DNA from: Candidatus Endomicrobiellum neotermitis
GTDB taxonomy: Bacteria; Elusimicrobiota; Endomicrobiia; Endomicrobiales; Endomicrobiaceae
Length of the DNA stretch: 64,000 nt
Direction: 5' to 3'
NCBI GenBank assembly: GCA_031282355.1
Contig: JAITDW010000001.1
Span: forward strand, 62,001 to 126,000
Position numbers and translations under genes: made by a program. The notes under the pieces are model-generated. The model had not been told where the DNA came from, searched no databases, and saw nothing but the letters and a program-made list of their open reading frames with translations. Within the stretch, counting starts at the first letter, position 1; every line of letters begins with the position of its first letter. Of this stretch, positions 35,425 to 44,965 are shown piece by piece.

Positions 35425-36600
35425 CTAAACAATTATTCTTGGAATACGCGGAGATATAGTACATGTAATTTCATAATTTATTGTATTTTGTATTTTAGCA
35501 AGTTCATCAACTTTTATCTGTTCTTTGCCTTGAGAACCTATTAAAACCACCTCATCTCCTAGTGTAACACCCTTCACATTAGTTACATCTATCATTGTCA
35601 TATCCATTGTGATTTTTCCAATAACTGGACAACGTTTCCCATGTACTAAAACATTACATCTATTAGAGAGCAATCTATTATAACCATCAGCATAACCTAC
35701 AGGAATTGTTGCAATAACAGAAGCCTTATTAGTAACAAAAGTTCTTCCATAGCTTACACAAAAACCAGAAGGGACTCTATTCAAGAAAGATATTTTTGTT
35801 TTCCATGAAAGAACAGGCTTAAGTTTTAAAAATCTATCTATATATTTAAAAGGTGTAAGTCCATAAATGCTCAAACCTACACGTACCATATCTAGGTGGA
35901 ATGATGTATTCTTAAAAAGTGTTGCAGAGTTGGCAGCATGTGCTACAAACTTTAATTTGAGATTTGCACGTGCAAATTTAATAATCTTTGAAAATATTTC
36001 AAATTGCGATTGCGTAAAAATTGGATCTGTATCTGCAACTGAAAAATGTGTATACATCCCCTCCATATTTATTCTTGTACTTTGAGCAATTTTTCGTAAT
36101 ATTGAGTATGAGACTTCAGGCATTGCACCTATTCTTCCCATCCCAGTGTCTATTTGTAAATGAAAATTAATTTTTTTATTTAATTTTGTTGATAGATGTT
36201 CCAAAACAGATATCTCCGTCATCGTAGAGACTGTTGGGATTAATGAATGAACAAGTGCTACATTGAGATTTTCAAATGGGTAAATATTACCTAAAATCAA
36301 CACATTATTTTTTATACCTGATTCTCTTAACTGTATACCTTCTTCAATAGAAGATACTGCAATACAATATACACCAGCTTTTTGCGCTTCTTTGGCCAAT
36401 ATTATTCCACCATGTCCATAGGCATTGGCTTTCATAACAATCATAACTTTAGTATCTTTTGCAACATGCTCCTTAATTTTTTTCATATTGAAATGAAAAT
36501 CACTCTTGTCAATTTCAACCCAGTTTTGCGTAAAAAAAAACACCTGTTTTTTTTTGTTGTCCTTAGCTATAATATTCGCATTTAAAAACTGTTTTTTCAT
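35425..36600 (-). CDS. alr: Alanine racemase
   Basis: PLP enzyme supplying D-alanine for the pentapeptide. The 391-residue protein shows the PLP-lysine motif VMKANAYGHG, GMGRIG, the catalytic tyrosine region in the C-terminal domain (AVCYGRTF-like FCVSYGRTF) and IPVGYADGYNR. About 20 extra N-terminal residues precede the usual start of homology. It overlaps the dnaB stop by 4 bases, so the two genes are coupled. Confidence 0.95.
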   Translation of the reverse strand: MKKQFLNANIIAKDNKKKQVFFFTQNWVEIDKSDFHFNMKKIKEHVAKDTKVMIVMKANAYGHGGIILAKEAQKAGVYCIAVSSIEEGIQLRESGIKNNVLILGNIYPFENLNVALVHSLIPTVSTMTEISVLEHLSTKLNKKINFHLQIDTGMGRIGAMPEVSYSILRKIAQSTRINMEGMYTHFSVADTDPIFTQSQFEIFSKIIKFARANLKLKFVAHAANSATLFKNTSFHLDMVRVGLSIYGLTPFKYIDRFLKLKPVLSWKTKISFLNRVPSGFCVSYGRTFVTNKASVIATIPVGYADGYNRLLSNRCNVLVHGKRCPVIGKITMDMTMIDVTNVKGVTLGDEVVLIGSQGKEQIKVDELAKIQNTINYEITCTISPRIPRIIV

Positions 36601-37961
36601 TGATAATCATCCTGTTTGGACTCATTTGAGAATTTTGTATATTCTCCCTCGAAAATTAAATTTATACTTCCGGTAGGTCCATTCCTTTGTTTACCAACTA
36701 TGAGCGTTGCTTTTCTTTGCAGATTAATGTCTTCTCTATTGTAATACCCTTCTCTATAAAGCATCACAACTAAGTCAGCATCTTGTTCAATTGCTCCTGA
36801 ATCTCTTAGGTCAGATAACTGCGGTTTATTATCTTTTCTACCTCTATCTTCTGTTCTCCTTGATAACTGAGATAGAACAAGCACAGGTATATCTAAATCC
36901 TTTGCTAATGCTTTAAGTGATCTTGAAATATCTGATACTTCTTGTTGACGTGATTCAAATTTTTTACCTGCACCGTGTATAAATTGAATATAATCCACTA
37001 TTATTAAAGACAAAGCGTTTCCTTTCGCATCAAGCTCTGTAGCAAGTTTTCTTGCTCTCGCCCTAAGTTCTATAATATTTATATCAGAATCATCATCGAT
37101 AAAAATTGGAGATTCTGCAATTTTACTTGCAGCACTAGTAAGTTTTAGCCAATCAGAACTATTATATTGTCCATTTCTTAATTTACTTGCGTTTACCCGG
37201 GCTAGAGATGCAAGAAATCTAGACATTAGCACTTCCTGTTTCATTTCAAGAGAAAAAATAGCTATTGGTTTTTTTTCTACAACGGCTACATGTTCTGCAA
37301 TATTTAAAGCAAAAGCTGTTTTCCCCATCGACGGACGTGCAGCTAAAATTATAAGATCTGATGGATGAAGACCTGCGGTTTGAGAATCAAAATCAACAAA
37401 TCCAGTTGCTAATCCTGAAATTTCTTTCGGATTAGAATGTAATTTTTCTAACCTTTGAAGCATTGGTAACACAAGTTTTGAGACACTTGTAAAACCCTTT
37501 TTGCTTTTTTGTCGTGAAATACTAAATAAAGCTCTTTGTGATTTATCTAAAATTTCTTCAGGAATATTTTTTTCACTAAATGCATCATTTACTATTGTAG
37601 AACCTATGTTAATAAGCTGTCTTGAAATTGATTTATCACGTACAATCGATGCATAGTGTTCTACATTTGCAGCTGTTTGTACAGAGTTAATTAAATTTGT
37701 TAAATAAGATGCACCTCCTATTTGTGCAAATGTTCCATTTTTTTTTAAACATTCAGAAACCGTAAGCAAATCAACTGGCTGATTTTCAATAAAAAGTTCG
37801 TAAATGACAAGAAATATTCGTTTATGTGTTTCTTTATAAAAATCGTTCTCATTTATTATATCTACAACCTTTAATATTGCTTCTTTTTCTATAAACATTG
37901 CACCCAAAACTGCCATTTCTACATCTATAGCTTGAGGAGGAATTTTCTCAACAATATTCAT
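36597..37961 (-). CDS. dnaB: Replicative DNA helicase DnaB
   Basis: Hexameric helicase that unwinds DNA at the replication fork. It has the N-terminal domain with PPQAIDVEMAVLGAMF, the RecA-like core with Walker A ARPSMGKTAFALNIA near 210, and the DnaB motifs SLEMKQEVLMSR, IVDYIQFI, SQLSRRTEDR and SDLRDSGAIEQDADLV. The ATG at 37961 is preferred over the GTG at 37976. Gene order alr-dnaB-rplI-rpsR-ssb-rpsF (reverse) is common. No intein is present. Confidence 0.97.
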   Translation of the reverse strand: MNIVEKIPPQAIDVEMAVLGAMFIEKEAILKVVDIINENDFYKETHKRIFLVIYELFIENQPVDLLTVSECLKKNGTFAQIGGASYLTNLINSVQTAANVEHYASIVRDKSISRQLINIGSTIVNDAFSEKNIPEEILDKSQRALFSISRQKSKKGFTSVSKLVLPMLQRLEKLHSNPKEISGLATGFVDFDSQTAGLHPSDLIILAARPSMGKTAFALNIAEHVAVVEKKPIAIFSLEMKQEVLMSRFLASLARVNASKLRNGQYNSSDWLKLTSAASKIAESPIFIDDDSDINIIELRARARKLATELDAKGNALSLIIVDYIQFIHGAGKKFESRQQEVSDISRSLKALAKDLDIPVLVLSQLSRRTEDRGRKDNKPQLSDLRDSGAIEQDADLVVMLYREGYYNREDINLQRKATLIVGKQRNGPTGSINLIFEGEYTKFSNESKQDDYQ

Positions 37962-38056
37962 TTTATGATACACCAATACTTTCTATATTTTTAGCTTTGT
38001 TCAATATAAATTTTAAATTCTCAATTAAAGCAATAAACATAGAAAAACTTTTTATT

Positions 38057-38500
38057 TTACTCTCCAACAATAGAAAGTTTTATTTTAGCAATAACATTAT
38101 GATGAAGCCTTACACCAATCACATAATTACCAATCCTCTTTATATTTTTGTAAAGCATAATATCCCTTTTGTTTATTTTAAAACCTTTATTTTCGCAGGC
38201 ATCTGCAATAACTACATTGTTCACAGATCCAAAAAATTTTTGATTTTCTCCAACTTTTACTTTTACAACAAATTCAGACGCTTCCATTTCTGAAGCAATT
38301 TTTTTTGCTGAAGCTACCATTTCATCATTCTGTTTTTTGAGTCCTATTTTCTTTTTTTCCCATATTTTTATGTTTTGAACATCAGCCTTTACGGCAATAT
38401 TTTTAGGGATAAGATAATTCCTTGCAAAACCATCTGAAACTTCTTTTATCTCACCACATTGTCCCAAATTAGCAATACTAGATTTTAGTACGACTTTCAT
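38057..38500 (-). CDS. rplI: 50S ribosomal protein L9
   Basis: A 147-residue two-domain ribosomal protein. MKVVLKSSIANLGQCGEIKEVSDGFARNYLIPK is the canonical N-terminal domain; a long helix and the C-terminal domain follow. The track starts 8 codons early; GGAGGG just before the ATG at 38500 fixes the start I use. Confidence 0.96.
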   Translation of the reverse strand: MKVVLKSSIANLGQCGEIKEVSDGFARNYLIPKNIAVKADVQNIKIWEKKKIGLKKQNDEMVASAKKIASEMEASEFVVKVKVGENQKFFGSVNNVVIADACENKGFKINKRDIMLYKNIKRIGNYVIGVRLHHNVIAKIKLSIVGE

Positions 38501-38570
38501 TTTCCCTCCAATACTCAAAGGCACATTGTTGTATATGTTGTAATGTATCCACCTACACTAGGAAAAATGC

Positions 38571-38882
38571 TCAACTCGATGTTGTTGTAAAAGATAAAAG
38601 CGCTAGCATTCTTGCCCTTTTAATAGCTGTATCAAGCTCTCTTTGGTGACTTGCACACGTTCCAGTTATATGCCCCGAAAAAATTTTTCCATTTTCTGTT
38701 ATAAATGTTCGAAGCAAACTGACGTTTTTATAATCTGCCACAATTTTATCAGCACAAAATCGACATATTTTTCTCCTTACAGATGCATTTTTTCTAAATT
38801 TCCCATTACGCTTATGCCCATCAACTGAAACACTTTGTTGTGATTTTGAATGTTCAAAACGTTTCTTAACAAAGAATGACAT
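38571..38882 (-). CDS. rpsR: 30S ribosomal protein S18
   Basis: About 103 residues, longer than the usual 75-90 because of an N-terminal extension rich in basic and polar residues. The core carries a CRFC pair, then [16 protein letters not shown] and the characteristic [26 protein letters not shown]. The CRFC pair followed by a later cysteine resembles zinc-binding S18 forms. The track begins at a TTG that is part of the ribosome site; the ATG at 38882 lies 10 bases after GGAGGG. Confidence 0.95.
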   Translation of the reverse strand: MSFFVKKRFEHSKSQQSVSVDGHKRNGKFRKNASVRRKICRFCADKIVADYKNVSLLRTFITENGKIFSGHITGTCASHQRELDTAIKRARMLALLSFTTTSS

Positions 38883-38921
38883 ATTTCTTTTGCCCTCCAA
38901 TTTATTACTACTATAAATATT

Positions 38922-39386
38922 TTAAAATGGCACATCTTCATCATTTCTTATATCTTGAGACTCATTTAAAACATTATCATCAGGAGATTTTGGCCATACA
39001 GTCGCCATAGAATCTTGTTTTACTACAAAAAGAAATTGTATTCTTGAAACTACAACTTCTAAACGACTTTTTTTTGTACCATCACTTCCTTCCCATTTAT
39101 TAGTTTGAAGTCGCCCCTCAATATATACAGGATATCCTTTTTTTAAGCGTTCATTACACCTTTCAGCTTGATCACCCCAAACAATAATAGGGACAAATGT
39201 AGGATCGGCATCTTTCCATTGTCCTGTAGTAATATCCTTCATTCTTCTACTAATAGCCACATCAAATGAACAAACTGCTTTACCAGTTCCGGTACGCCGT
39301 AATTCAGGATCTTTCGTAAGTCTCCCCATTACGATAACGCTATTTTGCTCAGGTAAACGAAGACTGTTGTTCGGTTGTTGATTCAT
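38922..39386 (-). CDS. ssb: Single-stranded DNA-binding protein
   Basis: A 154-residue OB-fold protein with VIVMGRLTKDPELRRTGTGKAVCSFDVAISRR and VWGDQAERCNERLKKGYPVYIEGRLQTNKWE. It ends in the acidic tip DEDVPF, the docking tail for repair and replication partners (PriA and others). It overlaps the end of rpsF by 38 bases, unusually long for this operon, if the ATG at 39386 is right. Confidence 0.96.
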   Translation of the reverse strand: MNQQPNNSLRLPEQNSVIVMGRLTKDPELRRTGTGKAVCSFDVAISRRMKDITTGQWKDADPTFVPIIVWGDQAERCNERLKKGYPVYIEGRLQTNKWEGSDGTKKSRLEVVVSRIQFLFVVKQDSMATVWPKSPDDNVLNESQDIRNDEDVPF

Positions 39387-39723
39387 TATTCTTTTCCTCC
39401 GCTGCTTGTGTTATCTTAGACATTTGCTTAGTAAACTTATTATTTTCAATTTTAATTGTTAAAAATCTTAATACAAAATCATTAAATTTGAAAAAATTTT
39501 CGAGTGTATTAATTGTTTCCTTATTGCCACTAAACTCTATTCTAATATAATTCCCATCGTAAAATCCATTTATAATATAGGCTAATTTTCTTTTTCCAAG
39601 TTGTTGTACTGCTCTTACAACTCCTTTTGAAATTTCTATGTTTTTTGTTGCTTTTGCAATGATTTCTCCAATTTTTTCAGCTTGCAGATCCGGAGAAATT
39701 ATGAAAATGCTTTCATAATTCAT
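39349..39723 (-). CDS. rpsF: 30S ribosomal protein S6
   Basis: A 124-residue ribosomal protein that pairs with S18 in the 30S platform. It starts MNYESIFIISPDLQ, with RAVQQLGKRKLAYIINGFYDGNYIRIEFSG and LRFLTIKIE. A disordered, Glu/Gln/Thr-rich tail of about 25 residues follows. It is the first gene of the rpsF-ssb-rpsR-rplI operon and is divergent from ispD. Confidence 0.95.
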   Translation of the reverse strand: MNYESIFIISPDLQAEKIGEIIAKATKNIEISKGVVRAVQQLGKRKLAYIINGFYDGNYIRIEFSGNKETINTLENFFKFNDFVLRFLTIKIENNKFTKQMSKITQAAEEKNNESTTEQQSSFT

Positions 39724-40033
39724 AACCTCTATGCCCCCTTCTTAAAATTTATTTAAAAAACAGTACTTAAGATTTTACTGTGACATTATTTATAAGTATG
39801 CAAAGTTTTCATTAATAACAATTATTCACCAAGCTTAGCAATGTAAAGAAAAACACACAAACTATAGCAGCGTATGATGATATAAAATAAATAAATTTTT
39901 TGCAATTTATAAATAATATGTCGACGCATTAGTAAAATAAAAACAAAATAAGTATAATTATGGTTGTTATGCTTAATCAATGTATATTTTTTATTGTCGT
40001 TTTTTTATTACAAGTGAGTTAAGGCTAAACCAA
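39724..40033. other. Divergent intergenic region between rpsF and ispD
   Basis: About 310 very AT-rich bases that must hold promoters for both directions. I see a TATAAT at 39953-39958 facing ispD, without a good -35, and no convincing pair toward rpsF. No ORF, RNA fold or gene fragment is recognised. Confidence 0.4.
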
Positions 40034-40714
40034 ATGAAAAATGCAGTTGTGATAGTAGCTGCAGGACGTGGTAAGAGATTTAGTAAATGTGCTAATACCT
40101 CAAAATTTGCCTTAAAACAGTTTTTAAATATTAGTGGGAAGCCTATGTTTTTATGGAGTGTTGAAACTTTTATTTCGATAAAAAGTTTTAAACAAGTGAT
40201 AGTTGTTGTCCCAAATAACATGATAAAATACTTGTCATTGAAATATAAAGAAAACATTTCTTATATTGCTGGTGGTCATGAAAGATTTGATTCAGTGAAG
40301 AATGGACTTGCTCTTGTTGATGATGATATTAAATTTGTTGCTATACATGATGCGGCAAGACCTTTAATATCTAGATCAGATATTTTATCAATCTTAAAAA
40401 AAGCTATAGAAACTAAAGCTGCCATCGCGGTTGATAAAGTAAAAGACACCATTAAGTTATTTTCTAAAAATGGTTATATATTGAAAACTTTAAATCGCTC
40501 TACTTTAAGAAATGCACAAACTCCTCAAATTTTTGAGACAAAGTTACTTAAAAAAGCATATGCCAAGAAATTTTCTAAAAATATAACTGATGATTCTCAG
40601 CTTATTGAGAAATTAAAAATTAGAGTTTTTGGTGTCGAGACTAAATTCCCAAATTTTAAAATAACAAATGCACAAGATTTTAAACTAGCAACTGCTATTA
40701 TTTCCAATAAATAG
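40034..40714 (+). CDS. ispD: 2-C-methyl-D-erythritol 4-phosphate cytidylyltransferase IspD
   Basis: Third step of the MEP isoprenoid pathway. The protein from the ATG at 40034 has 226 residues. It shows the nucleotide-binding VVIVAAGRGKRFS, IAGGHERFDSVKNGL, FVAIHDAARPLIS, KDTIKL and RSTLRNAQTPQIF. The track adds 18 residues upstream; I use the internal ATG, which is preceded by AAGG and gives the standard N-terminus. It is followed 11 bases later by ispF. Confidence 0.95.
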   Translation: MKNAVVIVAAGRGKRFSKCANTSKFALKQFLNISGKPMFLWSVETFISIKSFKQVIVVVPNNMIKYLSLKYKENISYIAGGHERFDSVKNGLALVDDDIKFVAIHDAARPLISRSDILSILKKAIETKAAIAVDKVKDTIKLFSKNGYILKTLNRSTLRNAQTPQIFETKLLKKAYAKKFSKNITDDSQLIEKLKIRVFGVETKFPNFKITNAQDFKLATAIISNK

Positions 40715-40725
40715 GATCATAATAT

Positions 40726-41214
40726 ATGTATATAGGATTTGGATACGATGTTCATAGGTTTAAAAATGGGAAAAATCTTGTTTTAGGTGGAGTTAAAATA
40801 GCAAATTATGAAGGACTTGATGGACACAGCGATGCTGACGTACTCGTACATGCTTTAATGGATGCATTTCTTGGTGCAGCTGGCTTAGATGATATAGGAC
40901 ATTTTTTCCCAAATACAGATACGCGCTACAAAGATATATCTAGTATTTTTCTTCTAGAATATGTTTATAAAAAATTAAGTAAAAAAAATTTTTCTATAAG
41001 TAATGTTGATACTGTAATAATAGCTGAAACACCCAAAATTTACCCATTTATTAAGGCTATGAAAAAAAATATTTCTAAAGTTATTAGATTAGAAAACGAA
41101 AAAATTGGAATAAAAGCAACTACAAATGAGAATATTGGGTTTATAGGACGAAATGAAGGTATAGCAGCTATGGCTACTGTATTAATATTTAAAAATAAAA
41201 ATTTAAAACTATGA
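40726..41214 (+). CDS. ispF: 2-C-methyl-D-erythritol 2,4-cyclodiphosphate synthase IspF
   Basis: Fifth enzyme of the MEP pathway. The 162-residue protein shows FGYDVHRF and LVLGGVKI with the zinc ligands, the [19 protein letters not shown] motif, GDIG-like [11 protein letters not shown], and the C-terminal [24 protein letters not shown]. Length is normal. It overlaps cysS by 4 bases (ATGA). Confidence 0.97.
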   Translation: MYIGFGYDVHRFKNGKNLVLGGVKIANYEGLDGHSDADVLVHALMDAFLGAAGLDDIGHFFPNTDTRYKDISSIFLLEYVYKKLSKKNFSISNVDTVIIAETPKIYPFIKAMKKNISKVIRLENEKIGIKATTNENIGFIGRNEGIAAMATVLIFKNKNLKL

Positions 41215-42632
41215 CTATAAAAATTTACAATACATTTTCAAATAAAAAAGAAGAACTTCATGCACAAAAAAAGAATTTTATATCTATGTATGTATGTGGA
41301 ATAACTCCCTATGATGAAGTACATTTAGGACATGCTAGGGTTTATATAATTTTTGATATTATAAAGAGACATCTTATAAAAAGAGGATACAAAGTAAAGC
41401 ATGTACAAAATTTCACTGATATTGATGACAAAATTATTAAAAAGTCATATGAAAAAAATATAACTCCTTCAAAACTCACTCAAATTTATATAAATGACTA
41501 TTTTTATCAAACATCAAAATTGAATATTTTAAAAGCTGATAGTTATCCTTGTGTTACACATGTGATACCAACTATAATTAATTTTATTAAAGAACTTATT
41601 TACAAAAAAATTGCATACGAAATTAACGGGAATATTTATTTTTCTGTTGAAAAATTCAAAAATTATGGAAAATTATCGAAAAGAAATATCAAAAACTTAA
41701 AAACATATACAAGAATTAATATATATGATAAAAAAAAGTCTTCATTTGATTTCGTCTTATGGAAAAAAGCAAAAGTTAATGAACCGCAAGAAATAATTTG
41801 GGAAAGTCCATGGGGTAAAGGACGTCCAGGATGGCATATAGAATGCTCAGCAATAATTTATAAGTTTCTTGGAGACACAATAGATATACATGGTGGTGGA
41901 CAGGATTTAGTATTTCCACATCATGAAAATGAGATTGCTCAAAGCGAATCTAAGACTGGTAAGCAATTTGTTAAATATTGGATACACAGTGGTCTTGTTA
42001 CTGTAAATAAAGAAAAAATGTCAAAATCATTAAATAATTTTTTTACATTAAAAGTGATTTTTCAAAAATATAGCCCACGTGTTGTGCGTTATTATCTTTC
42101 TTCACAACAATATTCAATTCCACTTGATTTTTCAGATTTAGGATTAAAATCAGCAGAAAATGCTCTTATTGGAATAGATAATACTTATTTAAAACTTATT
42201 TCGATGACAAAACATTCATATGCTGAAAAAATTACTGACAAAGATTTATTGATTTTACAAGAAAATTTTTTAGATTCATTAGATAATAATTTTAACTTTG
42301 AAAAAGCATTATCTTATCTTCATAAATTGAAAAATATCATACTGCGAGAAATATTTACTGCAAATAAACATAGACTTTTCCAATTCAAAAAATTGTTTGA
42401 AAGTTTTGCTTCTGAATCTTTAGGTATTGTTTTACCTTCTATAAATAACAGTGTTGACAAGCATTTACATGACTTAATGGAATTAAGAAATGAAGCTAGG
42501 AAAAATAAAGATTGGGCAGAAGCTGATAAAATTAAAAAATTAATATATGAGAAAGGATATGAAATAGTAGATAATAAAAATAATAAATCAATACTAATGA
42601 AAAAATGTAACTATACAAGATCACATAAATAA
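41211..42632 (+). CDS. cysS: Cysteinyl-tRNA synthetase
   Basis: Class I aminoacyl-tRNA synthetase. The 473-residue protein carries the zinc/active-site [20 protein letters not shown] with the HIGH-type [37 protein letters not shown] and the KMSKSLNN loop near 268. The C-terminal anticodon-binding DALR-like region ends with [15 protein letters not shown]. It is coupled to ispF and followed by rlmB, a frequent cysS-rlmB pairing. Confidence 0.97.
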   Translation: MTIKIYNTFSNKKEELHAQKKNFISMYVCGITPYDEVHLGHARVYIIFDIIKRHLIKRGYKVKHVQNFTDIDDKIIKKSYEKNITPSKLTQIYINDYFYQTSKLNILKADSYPCVTHVIPTIINFIKELIYKKIAYEINGNIYFSVEKFKNYGKLSKRNIKNLKTYTRINIYDKKKSSFDFVLWKKAKVNEPQEIIWESPWGKGRPGWHIECSAIIYKFLGDTIDIHGGGQDLVFPHHENEIAQSESKTGKQFVKYWIHSGLVTVNKEKMSKSLNNFFTLKVIFQKYSPRVVRYYLSSQQYSIPLDFSDLGLKSAENALIGIDNTYLKLISMTKHSYAEKITDKDLLILQENFLDSLDNNFNFEKALSYLHKLKNIILREIFTANKHRLFQFKKLFESFASESLGIVLPSINNSVDKHLHDLMELRNEARKNKDWAEADKIKKLIYEKGYEIVDNKNNKSILMKKCNYTRSHK

Positions 42633-42696
42633 AATAATAACCATATTTTTTAAACAAAAGATAATATAAAAATATATGGTTTAAAAAAAGAAAAAA

Positions 42697-43473
42697 ATGA
42701 CATATAGAAAAAAAGGATGTTTCAATAGTGCAGTAGTTTATGGACGCAATCAAGTTTTTGAGCTAATTAGAGCAAATAAACGTTCTATAAATAAAATAAT
42801 GATTTCTAAAACTGCAAAAGGCACAATAATTTCAAATATTGTTAATCTTGCTAAGCAAAAAAAAATATCCATTTATATTGTTCCATCAAAAAAACTTAAA
42901 AAAGAATTCCAACATTCCCATGGAGTAATTGCAGAAGTCTCCTCTACAAAATATATAGAGCTTTCAGATTTAACCAAAAAATTAAAAAATCACACAGATC
43001 AATTACTTGTAATTCTTGATAGCATTAAAGATCCTAACAATTTAGGAGCGATTATAAGAAATTGTGTAGCGTTTAATGTAGACGGAGTTATAATCCCTAA
43101 ATGGAGAGCAGCTGGGATAAATGAAACTATATCAAGATCTTCTGCGGGTGCCGTAGAACATATTCGTATATCAAGAGTTGCAAACATCAATCAAACAATA
43201 ACTTTTTTAAAAGAGCATGGATTCTGGATAATTGGTGCTGATAATAGTGGACAAACACTTGAAGCTGTAAATCTACCGCCTTTTCCTATTGCATTAATCA
43301 TAGGAAGTGAGGGATTTGGACTTCAAAATTTAATAAAAAGAAACTGTGACTTTTTAATATCAATTCCTCAAAACAATACAATCTCTTCGTTAAATGCGTC
43401 TTGCGCATCATCTATAATTTTATATGAAATTTCAAAGATACGCAAACAATTATTTTCAAATTTAAAAAAATAG
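42697..43473 (+). CDS. rlmB: 23S rRNA 2'-O-methyltransferase RlmB (SpoU family)
   Basis: SPOUT methyltransferase that methylates G2251 in 23S rRNA. The 258-residue protein has an N-terminal RNA-binding domain (VVYGRNQVFELIRANKRSI) and the trefoil-knot motifs ILDSIKDPNNLGAIIRNC, ALIIGSEGFGL and ISIPQNNTISSLNASCASSIILYE. The neighbouring cysS supports RlmB over TrmH-type relatives. It is convergent with exuT, 24 bases apart. Confidence 0.92.
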   Translation: MTYRKKGCFNSAVVYGRNQVFELIRANKRSINKIMISKTAKGTIISNIVNLAKQKKISIYIVPSKKLKKEFQHSHGVIAEVSSTKYIELSDLTKKLKNHTDQLLVILDSIKDPNNLGAIIRNCVAFNVDGVIIPKWRAAGINETISRSSAGAVEHIRISRVANINQTITFLKEHGFWIIGADNSGQTLEAVNLPPFPIALIIGSEGFGLQNLIKRNCDFLISIPQNNTISSLNASCASSIILYEISKIRKQLFSNLKK

Positions 43474-43497
43474 AAAACATTTTTTATCACTTAATAA

Positions 43498-44889
43498 TTA
43501 TAATTTTATCTGTTTGAATTTAGGAACAAGTATTTTCATTATACACCATGCTAATAAGTATGCAGTTGCACAAAATACAAACATTATAGAATATCCTATA
43601 TCAATACGCCCCAAAGCACTATAATAATCAAATAACCAACCACCAATTTTAGAAACAATTACACCACTAAAACCACCTGCCATACCTCCAATACCAGTTA
43701 CTGAAGCTACAACATTTTTTGGGAACATATCAGATACAGTTGTAAAAAGATTAGCTGACCAAGCTTGATGAGCAGAAGCACCAACTCCTATTAACAAAAT
43801 CGGATACCAATAATTTATCTTACTTAATGGCTGTGCTAATAATATTGTGAGAGGAAATAGCGCGATAATAACCATAGCTATCATTCGCGCAGAATATATA
43901 TCTATATCTTTTTTAATGAAAAAAGTTGGAAACCATCCGCCACCGATACTGCCAATCATAGTCATACTATACAATACTGCTAACGGCAACATTATTTGTA
44001 CTCCTGTCATACCATAATATGACTTGAGAAAAGATGGAAGCCAAAATAAAAAAAACCACCAGACTCCATCTGTAAGAAACTTACCTACTATAAAAGACCA
44101 TGTCTGTTTATATCTAAGAAGATAAAACCATTTGATTTTCTTCTTTTCGTTTATTTTAGATATATCACTAATAAATTCATTTTTCACATCACTATGAATA
44201 TAATTATACTCAGCATTACTCATTTTGTTAGCTTCTAAAATTTTCTTTGGGCTATCATAATAATATTTCCAAAATATTAGCCATAAAAAACCTATAAGAC
44301 CAACTGTTATAAAAGAATATTCCCATCCCAAATATTTTGCTATTAAAGGAACACTAAGTGGTGCTACAATAGCTCCCACATTAGCTCCTGAATTAAAAAT
44401 ACCTGTTGCTAAAGAACGTTCTTTTCTAGGGAACCATTCTGCCGTAGTTTTAATTGCAGCTGGAAAATTTCCAGCCTCTCCAACACCAAGTACAAAACGG
44501 GCAAACATAAATCCTGCAACAGAAGATGGTATAAGTAATCCAATAGTAGATAATATAATTGAAAACACACTACCAATACTATTTGCAAAAGCATGTATAA
44601 CAGCCCCTATTGACCATACTATTAATGCTGAAGCATATCCTATTTTAGTTCCTAACCAATCTACAAATCTGCCAGCAAAAAGTAATGATATTGCATAACA
44701 AAACTGAAAAACCGCAGTAATATTTGCATAATCAGTGTACGACCAACCAAATTTTTCAGCAAGAAGTGGTTGCAATAAACTCAACACTTGCCGATCTATA
44801 TAATTGATTGTAGTAGCAAAAAAAAGCAACATACAAATATTCCATCTATAATAAGTCATTTTTTGATCTATTATTTTATTTTGTTCCAT
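43498..44889 (-). CDS. exuT: MFS hexuronate transporter (ExuT-like, ACS family)
   Basis: A 463-residue major facilitator with 12 predicted membrane helices. The N-terminal NYIDRQVLSLLQPLLAEKFGWSYTDYANITA and FVLGVGEAGNFPAAIKTTAEWFPRKERSLATGIFNSGANVGAIVAP are hallmarks of the anion:cation symporter group that includes ExuT. Context at the end of the uronate operon makes glucuronate uptake likely. It is the last gene of the operon, 76 bases after uxaC. Confidence 0.9.
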   Translation of the reverse strand: MEQNKIIDQKMTYYRWNICMLLFFATTINYIDRQVLSLLQPLLAEKFGWSYTDYANITAVFQFCYAISLLFAGRFVDWLGTKIGYASALIVWSIGAVIHAFANSIGSVFSIILSTIGLLIPSSVAGFMFARFVLGVGEAGNFPAAIKTTAEWFPRKERSLATGIFNSGANVGAIVAPLSVPLIAKYLGWEYSFITVGLIGFLWLIFWKYYYDSPKKILEANKMSNAEYNYIHSDVKNEFISDISKINEKKKIKWFYLLRYKQTWSFIVGKFLTDGVWWFFLFWLPSFLKSYYGMTGVQIMLPLAVLYSMTMIGSIGGGWFPTFFIKKDIDIYSARMIAMVIIALFPLTILLAQPLSKINYWYPILLIGVGASAHQAWSANLFTTVSDMFPKNVVASVTGIGGMAGGFSGVIVSKIGGWLFDYYSALGRIDIGYSIMFVFCATAYLLAWCIMKILVPKFKQIKL

Positions 44890-44965
44890 TAGACAATCTC
44901 CTATTACAAAGGAATAACAACTTGGTCAATTTAAAGATAGTTTTTAGTCAAATATTTAAAACAAA